The notes: a model not told the origin generated them from the sequence alone. Numbered from the stretch's first letter, positions 9,490 to 18,792 are shown. The stretch: 64,000 nucleotides of DNA from Reichenbachiella versicolor (GCF_003171675.1 NZ_QFZQ01000005.1:434001-498000), one strand, 5' to 3'. Program-made: numbers and translations.

Positions 9490-12009
9490 ATGGCTAAAAA
9501 TACTTTCAAAAAGAAAAGCAAAGAGAAAAAGAAACTTAGTTTACCGACTTTTTCGATAGAATCTATAGGATTCCTGAACGATCGACGGTTGCATCTTTCT
9601 TTCGGATTATTTCTACTGATCTTCAGTTTATTCTTGTTGACAGCGTTCATATCCTATTTATTCACTGGAAGGGCGGATCAAAGCCTAATAGGTCATGCTG
9701 CCGAACAAGGGTTACAAAATGCTGGACTAGAAGCCGAAAATTGGCTGGGACTTACTGGAGCATATGCTTCACACTTCTTTATTTATCTCTACTTTGGAAT
9801 TGCTTCATTCTTGATTCCCCCACTACTATTTTTCATTGGATATAAGATTGTTTTCAAAGTAGAAATCCTATCTATCTCAAAGACTTTCTGGTTCACTTCA
9901 TTTTTCATTGTTTGGATCAGTACCCTTATTGGCTACTTTATGATCAATTCCGAAGCGCTTTTGACTTGGGGATTTATCGGAGGAGCTACTGGGTTTGAGA
10001 TTGCTCTTTTCCTCTATAGTCTCACGGGTTGGGGAACTTTATTGATTCTAATATTAGGGTTTCTAGTTTTTAATATCTTTTTCTTCAACATTACTGAACT
10101 TGTAGGATTAACCAAGTCTTCTGTAATCAAAGAAAGTATTCAACCTCATTCTACTACTCAAGAAAATGAATCAAACACCATTTCTTCACAAGACTCTCTA
10201 GATGAGGGAGACGAAATGGTTTTAATCACGAAAGAAAACAAGACAAAAGATTCAGTAGATATAGCAGCTGTAGTAGCATCTATAGAGCAAGAAGTTGAAG
10301 AAGAAGAATTGGCTACGACCGATAGAGGGGAAAAATCAGATGAAAACTCTTGGGAAGTCACCAAACCCAAACCCACTCCTAAAATTGAAAAAACTGCGGA
10401 CCTAGAACTAGATGTAGAACTTCCTCCTGCTCCTGAAGAAAAGTTGGAAATGGAAGTCAAAGAGCCTAAACGAGATGAAGTAGTCGTCGAAACGCAAGAA
10501 AATTACGACCCTACTTTAGATCTACCAAGATATCAATATCCGAATCCAGACCTCTTAATAGAATACCCTCCAAAAAACATTCAAGTATCGAAAGAAGAGC
10601 TTGAACTCAACAAAGACAAAATTGTAGAGACGTTAATCAACTTCAAGATTGGTATTTCAAGTATCAAAGCTACGATAGGACCAACGGTAACACTGTATGA
10701 AATCGTGCCTGAAGCTGGTGTCAAGATATCTAAAATCAAAAACCTTGAAGATGACATTGCATTAAGTTTAGCAGCTTTAGGAATTAGAATCATAGCTCCT
10801 ATTCCTGGTAAAGGAACAATAGGTATCGAGGTACCAAACAAAAACCGTGAGATGGTGGATATCAAATCCGTCCTCACCACTGAAAAGTTCATGGAAAGCA
10901 AGGCTGAACTTCCAGTGGTACTCGGCAAGACGATATCTAATGAAGTTTTCGTTACGGATCTTGCTAAAATGCCTCACTTACTGATGGCTGGTGCTACAGG
11001 ACAAGGTAAATCTGTTGGTTTGAATATCATTCTTACTTCGCTGATCTATAAAAAACATCCATCACAGCTCAAGTTTGTATTGGTCGATCCTAAGAAAGTG
11101 GAATTGACACTTTTCAATAAGATAGAAAGGCACTTCCTAGCCATGCTTCCAGACAGTGAAGAAGCTATCATCACAGATACGACCAAGGTAATCCATACTT
11201 TAAATTCACTATGTATAGAGATGGATGCACGCTATGATCTCTTAAAAGATGCTGGCTGTAGAAACCTTAAAGAATATAATGCCAAATTCACACAAAGGAG
11301 GCTTAATCCACAAAAAGGGCACAGGTTCTTGCCGTATATCGTTTTAGTGATCGATGAGTTGGCAGACTTAATGATGACAGCAGGTAAGGAAGTAGAAACT
11401 CCTATCGCTAGACTAGCTCAACTAGCCAGAGCAATTGGTATTCACTTAGTAGTAGCCACTCAGCGTCCTTCTGTCAATGTGATCACTGGTGTAATCAAAG
11501 CAAACTTCCCTGCACGATTGTCTTTCAGAGTTACTTCTAAAATAGACTCTAGAACCATTCTTGACACCGGTGGTGCTGAGCAGCTAGTCGGTATGGGAGA
11601 CATGTTGTTATCACTCGGTTCGGACATCATCCGTCTACAATGTGGATTTGTAGACACTCCCGAAGTAGATCGAATCTGTGAATTCGTCGGAGATCAGCAA
11701 GGCTATGACTCAGCCTATATGCTTCCAGAATATAACGACCCCAATGCTGACGGTGGAGTTGATGCTAGCGTGTTAAGTGATCGTGATGTTTTATTTGAAG
11801 AAGCTGCAAAACTAATCGTCACACACCAACAAGGAAGTACCTCTCTAATACAAAGAAAACTGAAGCTTGGCTACAACAGAGCTGGCCGATTAATCGATCA
11901 ACTTGAAGCCGCAGGTATCGTCGGACCTTTCGAAGGTAGCAAGGCTAGAGAAGTTTTGGTAAGCGATGAATACGCTTTGGAACAATTATTGAATGACCTT
12001 AATTCGTAA
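9490..12009 (+). CDS. ftsK: DNA translocase FtsK/SpoIIIE
   Basis: An 839-residue division-site DNA pump that segregates chromosome termini and activates dimer resolution. Four hydrophobic segments lie in residues about 35-205. An acidic linker rich in Glu and Pro follows (about 215-345). The motor has Walker A GATGQGKS near residue 500 and Walker B (VLVIDELAD) near 615. The C-terminal gamma winged helix (YNRAGRLIDQLEAAGIVG) reads KOPS-type DNA signals. The short linker is usual for Bacteroidota. lolA begins 15 bp downstream, a frequent pairing in this phylum, so the two are probably co-transcribed. Confidence 0.97.
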   Translation: MAKNTFKKKSKEKKKLSLPTFSIESIGFLNDRRLHLSFGLFLLIFSLFLLTAFISYLFTGRADQSLIGHAAEQGLQNAGLEAENWLGLTGAYASHFFIYLYFGIASFLIPPLLFFIGYKIVFKVEILSISKTFWFTSFFIVWISTLIGYFMINSEALLTWGFIGGATGFEIALFLYSLTGWGTLLILILGFLVFNIFFFNITELVGLTKSSVIKESIQPHSTTQENESNTISSQDSLDEGDEMVLITKENKTKDSVDIAAVVASIEQEVEEEELATTDRGEKSDENSWEVTKPKPTPKIEKTADLELDVELPPAPEEKLEMEVKEPKRDEVVVETQENYDPTLDLPRYQYPNPDLLIEYPPKNIQVSKEELELNKDKIVETLINFKIGISSIKATIGPTVTLYEIVPEAGVKISKIKNLEDDIALSLAALGIRIIAPIPGKGTIGIEVPNKNREMVDIKSVLTTEKFMESKAELPVVLGKTISNEVFVTDLAKMPHLLMAGATGQGKSVGLNIILTSLIYKKHPSQLKFVLVDPKKVELTLFNKIERHFLAMLPDSEEAIITDTTKVIHTLNSLCIEMDARYDLLKDAGCRNLKEYNAKFTQRRLNPQKGHRFLPYIVLVIDELADLMMTAGKEVETPIARLAQLARAIGIHLVVATQRPSVNVITGVIKANFPARLSFRVTSKIDSRTILDTGGAEQLVGMGDMLLSLGSDIIRLQCGFVDTPEVDRICEFVGDQQGYDSAYMLPEYNDPNADGGVDASVLSDRDVLFEEAAKLIVTHQQGSTSLIQRKLKLGYNRAGRLIDQLEAAGIVGPFEGSKAREVLVSDEYALEQLLNDLNS

Positions 12010-12024
12010 ACAACACATTAAGCA

Positions 12025-12666
12025 ATGAAAAAGCTAATCACATTAATTACGCTTAGCATATTAGTACTCACTTCGGTATACGCTCAACAACAAGACCCGA
12101 AAGCTGGTAAAATCCTAGATGCCATGAGTGCTAAGTATAGAAAAACTCCAGCTTTCAAAGCTGATTTTTCTTACAAAATGGAAAACATTGAAGAGGATAT
12201 CAATGAAACTTTTGAAGGGACTGTTTTTGTAAAAGGGGATCTTTATAAACTCCTGATGGAAGGTCAAGAGATGAGGTTTGATGGTAAAAATATCTGGACC
12301 TACTCAGCGGAGTTTGAAGAAGTATCCGTTACATCTAGCGAAGATGAAGAAGAGGAAATATCAATCTCCAACATCTTTGATCTTTATAAGACAGGGTATA
12401 AGTATCTATATCTAGAATCTAAAAACAGTGGTAAAACAGACGTTATTGATTTAGTTCCTAACGATCTAAATAAGAGTTTCTTTAAAATCAGAATGGAAAT
12501 CAATGCTACCACTAAGGAACTAAGGAGCTTTAAAGTGTTTGACAAATCAGGCAGTAAATACATTTATACTGTAAAAACTTATCAGGCGCTTTCAACTTTA
12601 AAAGACAATGACTTTACGTTTAGTCAGGCAGAATTAAACGGTAAAGAATTCATCGATATGAGATAA
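12025..12666 (+). CDS. lolA: LolA-like outer-membrane lipoprotein carrier
   Basis: A 213-residue periplasmic protein with a signal peptide ending VYAQQ (about residue 20). The body has the LolA fold pattern: an N-terminal helix (AGKILDAMSAKYRKTPAFKA), then many strands with FEGTVFVKGDLYKLLMEG and FDGKNIWTY. LolA proteins ferry lipoproteins from the inner membrane to the outer-membrane acceptor. The gene lies 15 bp after ftsK and is followed by a terminator, so ftsK-lolA looks like one transcript. An acidic insertion (SSEDEEEEIS) is a local oddity. Confidence 0.88.
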   Translation: MKKLITLITLSILVLTSVYAQQQDPKAGKILDAMSAKYRKTPAFKADFSYKMENIEEDINETFEGTVFVKGDLYKLLMEGQEMRFDGKNIWTYSAEFEEVSVTSSEDEEEEISISNIFDLYKTGYKYLYLESKNSGKTDVIDLVPNDLNKSFFKIRMEINATTKELRSFKVFDKSGSKYIYTVKTYQALSTLKDNDFTFSQAELNGKEFIDMR

Positions 12667-12694
12667 CAACGAAGTTATCTCCTCGATATATAAT

Positions 12695-12733
12695 CGAAGC
12701 AATATTGAATAAAACATGTTCAGTATTGCTTCG
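12695..12733 (+). terminator. Terminator after ftsK-lolA
   Basis: CGAAGCAATATTGAA (12695-12709) pairs with TTCAGTATTGCTTCG (12719-12733) with one mismatch and is followed by TTTTATTTT. Confidence 0.88.
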
Positions 12734-12767
12734 TTTTATTTTCACCATATTCTAATAAAAACTGGCT

Positions 12768-13532
12768 ATGTGTCTAATACTTTTTTCTTGGAAAGATCAC
12801 CCTGCATATGAATTGGTACTTGCAGCCAATAGAGACGAGTTCTACGAACGAGAAACGATACCAGCAGACTCTTGGGAAGAACATCCTAATATAATTGGTG
12901 GTCGTGATTTACTAGGAGGAGGTACATGGCTCGGAATCAATCAAGAGACAGGTAGATTTGCCGCACTAACTAACTATAGAGATCCCGCTAACATCAAACC
13001 TGATGCTCCTTCAAGAGGGAAGCTTACCACTGATTTTATAACCGGAGAAATCGGCCCATCTGAATACCTTAATAAAATAAAAACGGACGCGGATCAATAT
13101 AATGGTTTTAACCTTCTCGTAGGAAACCGAGATAGCCTATGGTATTTCAACAATGTGAACTTCGACTTGAAATCACTTTCACCTGGGACATATGGACTTA
13201 GCAATGCCGTACTCGACACACCTTGGCCAAAAGTTCTAAACGGTAAAAGGAAAATGGAATTTCTCAAGTCAAACGACTCTTTAAGTAGCAAAGAAATCTT
13301 TCCACTTCTTATTGATCATGAACAAGCTGCAGATATAGACTTACCCAATACAGGAGTTCCTTTGTCAGTAGAACGAAATCTATCTCCTATGTATATAGAG
13401 ATGAAAGGTTATGGTACACGTTGTTCTACGATGATCTTAAAAACTGCTGAAGAGACAAAATTTGTTGAAAAAACACACTTTATAAAAGAAACTCAAGAAG
13501 AGGTCATCAAAAGATTCAGTTGGGAAAACTAA
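12768..13532 (+). CDS. NRDE (TANGO2-like) family protein
   Basis: A 254-residue protein starting MCLILFSW with the family signature ANRDEF near residue 20; conserved GGRDLLGGGTWLG and ALTNYRDP follow. The N-terminal cysteine after Met is typical, as in Ntn-type hydrolases, where it becomes the nucleophile. The family includes human TANGO2, linked to heme handling and lipid homeostasis, but the bacterial substrate is unknown. It is the only gene between two intergenic gaps; the 183 bp after it hold no gene that I can see. Family assignment is confident. Confidence 0.9.
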   Translation: MCLILFSWKDHPAYELVLAANRDEFYERETIPADSWEEHPNIIGGRDLLGGGTWLGINQETGRFAALTNYRDPANIKPDAPSRGKLTTDFITGEIGPSEYLNKIKTDADQYNGFNLLVGNRDSLWYFNNVNFDLKSLSPGTYGLSNAVLDTPWPKVLNGKRKMEFLKSNDSLSSKEIFPLLIDHEQAADIDLPNTGVPLSVERNLSPMYIEMKGYGTRCSTMILKTAEETKFVEKTHFIKETQEEVIKRFSWEN

Positions 13533-13715
13533 CTCTTATCTTAAACTTAATTTCCTTGAAAACCCAAGAGCTATGAAGTTATCCATATCAAATTAACGGA
13601 GTATCTAAGGAATTCTATTTAAATGCTCACCCCTCGGTCAGACAATTAAACCCAACAACTGGCCTTCCCATTCCCTTAAAACACCATTTAATTAAGTGAA
13701 TTATATCCCTCAGCC

Positions 13716-15338
13716 TCACAGTTGAAGAATATTCTCGGCCTCATCAAACAGTTTTTGTGCCTCAACATAGATTTCATTCGTCTGATTCCAGATAGGATAG
13801 AAGCCATTGTTATCCCAAATCCCTCTGGCTATTTGTGCCTTAAGGTATATTTTGATTCTGTCCTTTGATTTATCAAATTGACTCTCTTTATACTTGAGAC
13901 CATTTTTATCCGCCAGCTCTATCAAATCATTCAACATCGACTGAGAAACCTCAAATCGATCGAAGTAATGATCATATCCCATATCTTCAAGTCTTGAACG
14001 GTTCTCATTGGCATATTGTAAAGCAAACTCACGAATAGATCCAGAGGTAAACAATCTGTTTAGATATACTGAATTTCCAGTCGTATCTATAGCCACAAAA
14101 TGATCTGGTACGATTCCTCCACCTCCGTATACGATACGTCCTTTAGAAGTCTTGAATGCTAATGAATCAATTACTTTAACACTATCTTCATTATACATTT
14201 CACCACTATTGTAGCGATCATAAATATCCTTGTAATATTCATCTAAGTTCCCATCATACTCTTTCTGAATTGAACGGCCACTTGGCGTATAATACCTAGA
14301 TATGGTAAGTCTTAGCTCAGAACCATCAGATAGATCAATTGGCATCTGTACGAGTCCTTTTCCAAAAGACCTTCTACCTACAATAAGACCTCTATCGTTA
14401 TCTTGTATTGCACCAGAAACAATTTCTGAAGCAGAGGCACTGCCTTCGTCAATCAACACTATGAGAGGTCTCTTTTCAAATATTCCAGTATCACCAGCCC
14501 GATGCTCTTGATTATATCTGTATTCCTTTCCCTTGGTAAATACAATCATTGAATCTCCAGCAACTAACTCATCTACCATACTGATAGCCCTGTCCATATA
14601 TCCTCCTGGGTTTCCTGTCAGGTCTAGCATAAGCTTTTGCATGCCTCGCTCATTGAGATCAACCAAAGCGGTCTTAAACTCATCATAGGTGGTGGCAGTA
14701 AAACGATTAACTTTGATATACCCTACTTCATCATCTATCATATAGTGTGCGTCAACACTAAACTGAGGGATTTTATCACGAACAATAACAAAATCCATAA
14801 GAGAAGTTGAGTTCTTTCTCAGAATTGACACTGTGACTTCGGTACCTTTCGGACCTCTTAACCTGTCAAGTACTCCTCTATTTGTTATGCCTATTCCAGC
14901 CACAAGTTCGTTGTCAACTTCTATGATCTTGTCACCAGTCATCAAACCTACCGCCTCTGATGGCCCTCCACTCAGGGGAGTAACTACATATATGGTGTCT
15001 CTAAAAATACCATACTCAATACCTATTCCATCAAAATTTCCTTTAAGCTCTGCCTGACTATACTCTTTGTCTTTAGCAGGAATATATGTAGAGTGAGGGT
15101 CTAAATCTTCTAGAACGGTAGTGATAGCCGTTTCAACCAATTCATTTGTCTCGACTTCGTCTACATAATTTCGTTGGATGTGATCCATGATCTCTCGAAA
15201 CTTACCTACACTTTTAGAAAAGCTTACAGGTCGAGCTGCATTTCTAGGCATATAAGCACCAAGTACTATTCCTAGAGCAAGTGATACTGCAATAATGATT
15301 GGTAATCGAACTACGAACTTAGAATTCTTTTCACCCAT
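13716..15338 (-). CDS. S41 family C-terminal processing peptidase
   Basis: A 540-residue periplasmic serine protease. One membrane anchor lies at residues 12-29, a PDZ domain at about 98-185 and the S41 catalytic domain at about 195-395. The Ser/Lys dyad is S302 in GSASASEI and K327 in RSFGKG, 25 residues apart as in CtpA enzymes. Such proteases trim or degrade envelope proteins carrying exposed C-terminal tails. The gene is monocistronic and convergent with the NRDE gene. Upstream, on the same strand, is the terminator of a tiny membrane-protein gene, so this gene needs its own promoter, which I could not identify. Confidence 0.94.
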   Translation of the reverse strand: MGEKNSKFVVRLPIIIAVSLALGIVLGAYMPRNAARPVSFSKSVGKFREIMDHIQRNYVDEVETNELVETAITTVLEDLDPHSTYIPAKDKEYSQAELKGNFDGIGIEYGIFRDTIYVVTPLSGGPSEAVGLMTGDKIIEVDNELVAGIGITNRGVLDRLRGPKGTEVTVSILRKNSTSLMDFVIVRDKIPQFSVDAHYMIDDEVGYIKVNRFTATTYDEFKTALVDLNERGMQKLMLDLTGNPGGYMDRAISMVDELVAGDSMIVFTKGKEYRYNQEHRAGDTGIFEKRPLIVLIDEGSASASEIVSGAIQDNDRGLIVGRRSFGKGLVQMPIDLSDGSELRLTISRYYTPSGRSIQKEYDGNLDEYYKDIYDRYNSGEMYNEDSVKVIDSLAFKTSKGRIVYGGGGIVPDHFVAIDTTGNSVYLNRLFTSGSIREFALQYANENRSRLEDMGYDHYFDRFEVSQSMLNDLIELADKNGLKYKESQFDKSKDRIKIYLKAQIARGIWDNNGFYPIWNQTNEIYVEAQKLFDEAENILQL

Positions 15339-15457
15339 ATGTATGTACGTTAATCTTGTGTTAACTCAATAACGAGAGGTTAATGGATAAGATACACTGG
15401 ATATTATTTAAGATTTAAAAATCGGGTGCTGACAAACTATTGTAGACAAGGTGAAAT

Positions 15458-15495
15458 AAAAAAGACTGAAAGAATTAAACCTCCCAGTCTTTTTT
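15458..15495 (-). terminator. Terminator overlapping the end of the 35-aa ORF
   Basis: On the minus strand AAAAAAGACTG pairs with CAGTCTTTTTT, and the run of T continues into TTTTTTATTT. The upstream arm lies within the last codons of the small ORF (Lys-Lys-Asp-Trp), so gene end and terminator are merged. Confidence 0.88.
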
Positions 15496-15582
15496 GTGGT
15501 TGCTTACTTTTTCGTTTGGTAAAACGAACGAACAAACGATTGCTGCTACGAACAATACCACGATCAATCCTAACATTGCCAT
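15475..15582 (-). CDS. Small single-span membrane protein (35 aa)
   Basis: An ATG at 15582 opens 35 codons ending with TAA at 15475. The protein starts MAMLGLIVVLFVAAIVCSFV, one hydrophobic helix of about 18 residues, followed by a polar tail with LPNEKV and ending KKDWEV. It has a -7 box TATCTTTG 27 bp upstream (15609-15616) and an intrinsic terminator that overlaps its last codons, so it is a complete, self-contained transcription unit of about 150 nt. I do not recognise the family. Predicted location is the inner membrane, with one helix and a charged tail. The ORF is short enough to be missed by normal gene calling. The promoter-ORF-terminator order makes me fairly confident that it is real. 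Confidence 0.72.
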   Translation of the reverse strand: MAMLGLIVVLFVAAIVCSFVLPNEKVSNHKKDWEV

Positions 15583-15608
15583 ATCTAATAGATTTATAGT
15601 TTGTGAGC

Positions 15609-15616
15609 CAAAGATA
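15609..15616 (-). promoter_or_regulatory. -7 box of the 35-aa membrane protein gene
   Basis: On the minus strand TATCTTTG matches TAnnTTTG; transcription would start about 20 nt before the ATG. No clear -33 TTG is visible. The flanking 15620-15800 has only an 8-bp dyad (AGCTTTTT/AAAAAGCT, 15669-15690) and no other gene. Confidence 0.6.
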
Positions 15617-15877
15617 GATGAATACCCTAAATATTCCATCTGACAGAAAATCAAATATCGGCGATTTAAGCTTTTTAGGTAGAAAAAGCTATTCTAAGCT
15701 CGTTTTGACAGGATCAGTAAATCTCCTAATTGCTTTTTTCCAAGAATTACTTATTTCAGAGATAACGCGTTGATTATAAATTGAGTAATAATATAATAAA
15801 CAATGTTTAACAGGAAGTACATCACTGAGCCGAAGCTTTCTTCGTTCATTTGTACAACCACCAAAACACTTATAATT

Positions 15878-16054
15878 ATGATTTACCCAGCACTAACTTC
15901 GCAAATAGCAAAGCATGTAAACCGCAGAATTGCTCAAAAAACAGATACTGAAAATTCGTTCACGCACTTTGCGATTGACCCTCGAAACGAGACCTATCGT
16001 AAAGATGCCTTGAAAGAAATAAAAAAGGCGCTCAGAACTTCTATGGAGTTTTAA
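15878..16054 (+). CDS. Small basic hypothetical protein (58 aa)
   Basis: An ORF of 58 codons starting MIYPALTSQIAKHV; the same frame is open back to an ATG at 15803. I prefer the later start because a -7-like TTCATTTG (15845-15852) lies 26 bp before it. The product is rich in Arg and Lys and looks helical (RKDALKEIKKALRTSMEF). Its stop codon overlaps the stop of the convergent ion-channel gene by 3 bp. I do not recognise the family. It could be a chance ORF, but the composition and the tight convergent junction support a real gene. Confidence 0.5.
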   Translation: MIYPALTSQIAKHVNRRIAQKTDTENSFTHFAIDPRNETYRKDALKEIKKALRTSMEF

Positions 16055-17970
16055 TCTTCTGAAAGTACGATGATTTCATCTTCATCAGTGAGATCAATCA
16101 TCTCAGATTTCTTAGGGTTGACTACAACACCATATTGAGCCTCAGCATCCTTGCTTTTTGCTAGGATGCGATACCCTATAGCTACTTGATGTTTTTGAGC
16201 AGCAGATTCTAGTACTGTATAAAAATTAACTGGTTCGTCAGTCTTTACATACTCCTTGGCAGGCTTGATATAGATCTCCGAACCATCTGCATCAAATAGA
16301 TCTTCAAATACTCTCATCAGGTACTTATTCTCTGACACCTGAGTCATCAATAAACTCAACAACTTATCACTTACAATAAAGTCATCGGCACTGGTGATGT
16401 CTGCCAACTGACGGTTTTTCATATCTATCATCTCACTCACGAGATTCAAGTGTTTGTCAGTCTTCTCGGCGATACTTCTAATGTGAAGTAGTGTAATCAA
16501 TGTTTGGGCATCTGCTTCTTGAACTGGATAGTTTTGTTCATAGCATAGAAGCATAATGTAATCGTAAGAAGGAATATTCAACTCCTCCAATGTTTCGCGT
16601 TCTGTTGTTTCAGCTCTTTGAAACTCAACGGTTAAATTTTTCAGCTTAGATTTCAGCTTCTGAATGGCCACTATTGGATCCTCAAACTTAGACACTACCG
16701 TCAATGTCGATCCATTAGGTGCGTATTCATCTAGCTCGCGAATGATATTTTTGGCTCTATCATTCCAACCGATAATTAATATTCTTTCTTCATGTGGGTC
16801 AGGTTCGTTGGCCGTAGCCAACTTATCTACTTCTATTCGATAATCAGGCAGCCTCGATGGAATCAAAGTATCATCATCCTCAGTGATACCTATCACTTGA
16901 TCCCCGTGATTGAAAACTGTTTCCATAGGCGGGTTAATTGCTACAGTTCCATCAGCAAACTGTAAGCCCATGATGGCAGAGTCTTCATAGGCAAAGATTA
17001 CATCTCTAAATGTCTTACCTACCAATGATTCTTCCTCTGTGAAGTAAATTTCATCCCCTCCATAGTCCATCAACTCTATATAGACTACACTCAGACCACT
17101 TTGTCTACTTGTCTGAACCATGATTCTGGAGATAAAGTCATCCGATAAGATCAACTCTACTTCATCCTTACCAACCATTTTGGCTACTTCAAAGTTCTTG
17201 CTATCCTGAATCTCAGCAGTGATATGATATGGCTCTGGTCGCAATTCCTCTCGTGCTGGGTTAGTAACGATTGCTACTATAGTCTTTATGATTTGAGAAT
17301 CCGAATTCTCATTATCCTTGTCAAGAATAATTATTGATTTTGAATCAAATGGATTGGCTATATAAATATCATCAATATCAATAGGATCACCAGTACGGCA
17401 AATTACTCTGGTATTTTTAGTATCTCCTACTTTGAGACGTATCTCGTCTTCCATTTCAATCTTATCCTTATCGGCAAGAATAACAATGGTACCATAGGTT
17501 TGATTTTCATTGGCTATGACTAGCTCTGGAATGATGGTAAATATTTTGGAAGACCAACCGAGGATCAATACGTGGTCTTTTTCTATCACAAAAGATCGTC
17601 CTTTTCTTAGCTCCTGCATTTTCACAAGGATACCATTGGACACCAAACCGATCAAAGTAGAGATAATCACAAGACCGATTACTGTTGTCACCATCATGAA
17701 CAGTCTGAAAGGCCAGTTTTCATCATGATTACCTAATACTCCAGGATCGAGTACGTGTGTGAGGTTGACCCAAACAGAATCTGGGAAACCAAACTCCCCT
17801 TCCGAATTGGGGTGAAGATCTAATAGTAAAAGAAGACCTCCAAAAAGACTAATCACTACTACGGAGAATATTAATAGACCGTAGATCATGGCGGCAGTAC
17901 CCTTCGAGACGTAGTTATCGAACTTATATTTTATTACTGCTGCTAAAGAAACGGGTTTTCTCATTGACAA
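16051..17970 (-). CDS. CASTOR/POLLUX-type ion channel with RCK/TrkA-N domains
   Basis: A 639-residue protein. Two membrane helices lie near residues 27-50 and 85-112, with a pore-like segment between them (LTHVLDPGVLGNHD). Two Rossmann-type regulatory domains follow, beginning VLILGWSSK near residue 133 and ILIIGWNDR near residue 398. This arrangement matches bacterial relatives of the plant CASTOR/POLLUX cation channels, in which RCK domains form a gating ring that senses ions. Bacterial members are little studied; potassium or calcium are possible ligands. The gene is monocistronic. Its promoter has a 12-bp palindrome next to the -7 box. Confidence 0.88.
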   Translation of the reverse strand: MSMRKPVSLAAVIKYKFDNYVSKGTAAMIYGLLIFSVVVISLFGGLLLLLDLHPNSEGEFGFPDSVWVNLTHVLDPGVLGNHDENWPFRLFMMVTTVIGLVIISTLIGLVSNGILVKMQELRKGRSFVIEKDHVLILGWSSKIFTIIPELVIANENQTYGTIVILADKDKIEMEDEIRLKVGDTKNTRVICRTGDPIDIDDIYIANPFDSKSIIILDKDNENSDSQIIKTIVAIVTNPAREELRPEPYHITAEIQDSKNFEVAKMVGKDEVELILSDDFISRIMVQTSRQSGLSVVYIELMDYGGDEIYFTEEESLVGKTFRDVIFAYEDSAIMGLQFADGTVAINPPMETVFNHGDQVIGITEDDDTLIPSRLPDYRIEVDKLATANEPDPHEERILIIGWNDRAKNIIRELDEYAPNGSTLTVVSKFEDPIVAIQKLKSKLKNLTVEFQRAETTERETLEELNIPSYDYIMLLCYEQNYPVQEADAQTLITLLHIRSIAEKTDKHLNLVSEMIDMKNRQLADITSADDFIVSDKLLSLLMTQVSENKYLMRVFEDLFDADGSEIYIKPAKEYVKTDEPVNFYTVLESAAQKHQVAIGYRILAKSKDAEAQYGVVVNPKKSEMIDLTDEDEIIVLSED

Positions 17971-18004
17971 GGATGGTCGCGTTTGATATAATTTATCTCT
18001 CCAT

Positions 18005-18035
18005 TGTGCACATTACCACCAGTGTGAAATGCACA
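18005..18035 (-). promoter_or_regulatory. Inverted repeat in the ion-channel leader
   Basis: TGTGCA (18005-18010) and TGCACA (18030-18035) flank 19 nt within the predicted 5' untranslated leader of the CASTOR/POLLUX-type gene. It could be a protein site or an mRNA hairpin. The support is symmetry alone. Confidence 0.25.
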
Positions 18036-18056
18036 TCGTCCTAGACCTGAACTCGG

Positions 18057-18077
18057 CAAAAATAGTCCAATATTGGA
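18057..18077 (-). promoter_or_regulatory. -7 box and palindrome of the ion-channel promoter
   Basis: On the minus strand TATTTTTG (18057-18064) fits TAnnTTTG. Directly upstream is the perfect 12-bp palindrome TCCAATATTGGA (18066-18077), inside the -10 to -33 spacer where a repressor would block polymerase. The leader would be about 80 nt. Confidence 0.5.
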
Positions 18078-18151
18078 AAATAAAGGAAAATCTTAAAATT
18101 ATATAGACCAGCTTCGCGATTAGTTTTTTAGTAAGGATGGCATATGGTTTG

Positions 18152-18159
18152 TAGATTTG
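18152..18159 (+). promoter_or_regulatory. -7 box immediately before the gene at 18166
   Basis: TAGATTTG matches TAnnTTTG exactly. It ends 6 bp before the ATG at 18166, so a transcript would be leaderless or nearly so. The TTG at 18157-18159, which opens the longest possible ORF, is part of this box. Confidence 0.5.
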
Positions 18160-18165
18160 ATCCGC

Positions 18166-18792
18166 ATGAATAAAAAAAACGCTTTCAAGCATCTTCTGTT
18201 AGGCATCGTTCTATCCTGTACGTTTTGCTCTAATGCCCTGTCTCAGAGGGCAGAAGAATACTACTCTCTCAAAATGTACAACAAAGAGTTTCATGTGGAA
18301 GGAAAGTCTTATGAAGGCGCTAGTACTGCATTACTTCACCCGTACAAGAATGTAAGAAAAGCTTGGTGGAGATATATTAAGTCTAAAGCGTACCTGACCA
18401 ACCATATTTCTCACTATGTATTAAAGGTCCCGTCAAAATCTGCTGAAGAAGAACCTACTTATTTGATCAATACCATTCATCAAAGTGATAATCAAACCAT
18501 CATTCGAATAGCCTATAGAGATGCTGATGATGTCGATAATGAGAGCTTAAAAAATCTACTTCGAGAGTTCAAAACACAATACTTCAGTACCTTATTAGAA
18601 ACACAAATCATCAAACAGGAAAAGGTTTCTAAAAAACTCGGGAATGAGATGGATAGTTATCAGACTTCTAGAAAAATTGCGTCATTGGACAGTATTGAAA
18701 TAAAAAAACAAATCAACGCATTCGAATATCAAATACATCAATCTGACTTGAGGTTAGACTCATTGAAAAGTTTATTAGGTAAGATTAAGTGA
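18166..18792 (+). CDS. Exported coiled-coil hypothetical protein
   Basis: A 208-residue protein starting MNKKNAFKH; the frame extends back to a TTG at 18157, but that codon lies in a -7 promoter box. A signal peptide ends near NALSQ (about residue 27 of this start). The middle is mixed and includes an aromatic patch (RKAWWRYIKSKAYL). The last 80 residues form a charged coiled coil (QIIKQEKVSKKLGNEMDSYQ onward). I do not recognise the family. Its place next to the ion channel (divergent) and before the 21-bp array gives no clear functional clue. Confidence 0.72.
   Translation: MNKKNAFKHLLLGIVLSCTFCSNALSQRAEEYYSLKMYNKEFHVEGKSYEGASTALLHPYKNVRKAWWRYIKSKAYLTNHISHYVLKVPSKSAEEEPTYLINTIHQSDNQTIIRIAYRDADDVDNESLKNLLREFKTQYFSTLLETQIIKQEKVSKKLGNEMDSYQTSRKIASLDSIEIKKQINAFEYQIHQSDLRLDSLKSLLGKIK

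Noticed and set aside
13533-13715. Small gene between NRDE and S41 genes
   Set aside because: No ORF with start, ribosome site or composition like a gene is seen; the sequence looks like ordinary intergenic DNA.
15669-15690. AGCTTTTT/AAAAAGCT hairpin as a terminator
   Set aside because: The stem is perfect but no T tract follows on either strand and no gene ends nearby.
18157-18165. TTG start codon for the coiled-coil protein
   Set aside because: It lies in the perfect -7 box TAGATTTG; the ATG at 18166 begins a normal signal peptide.
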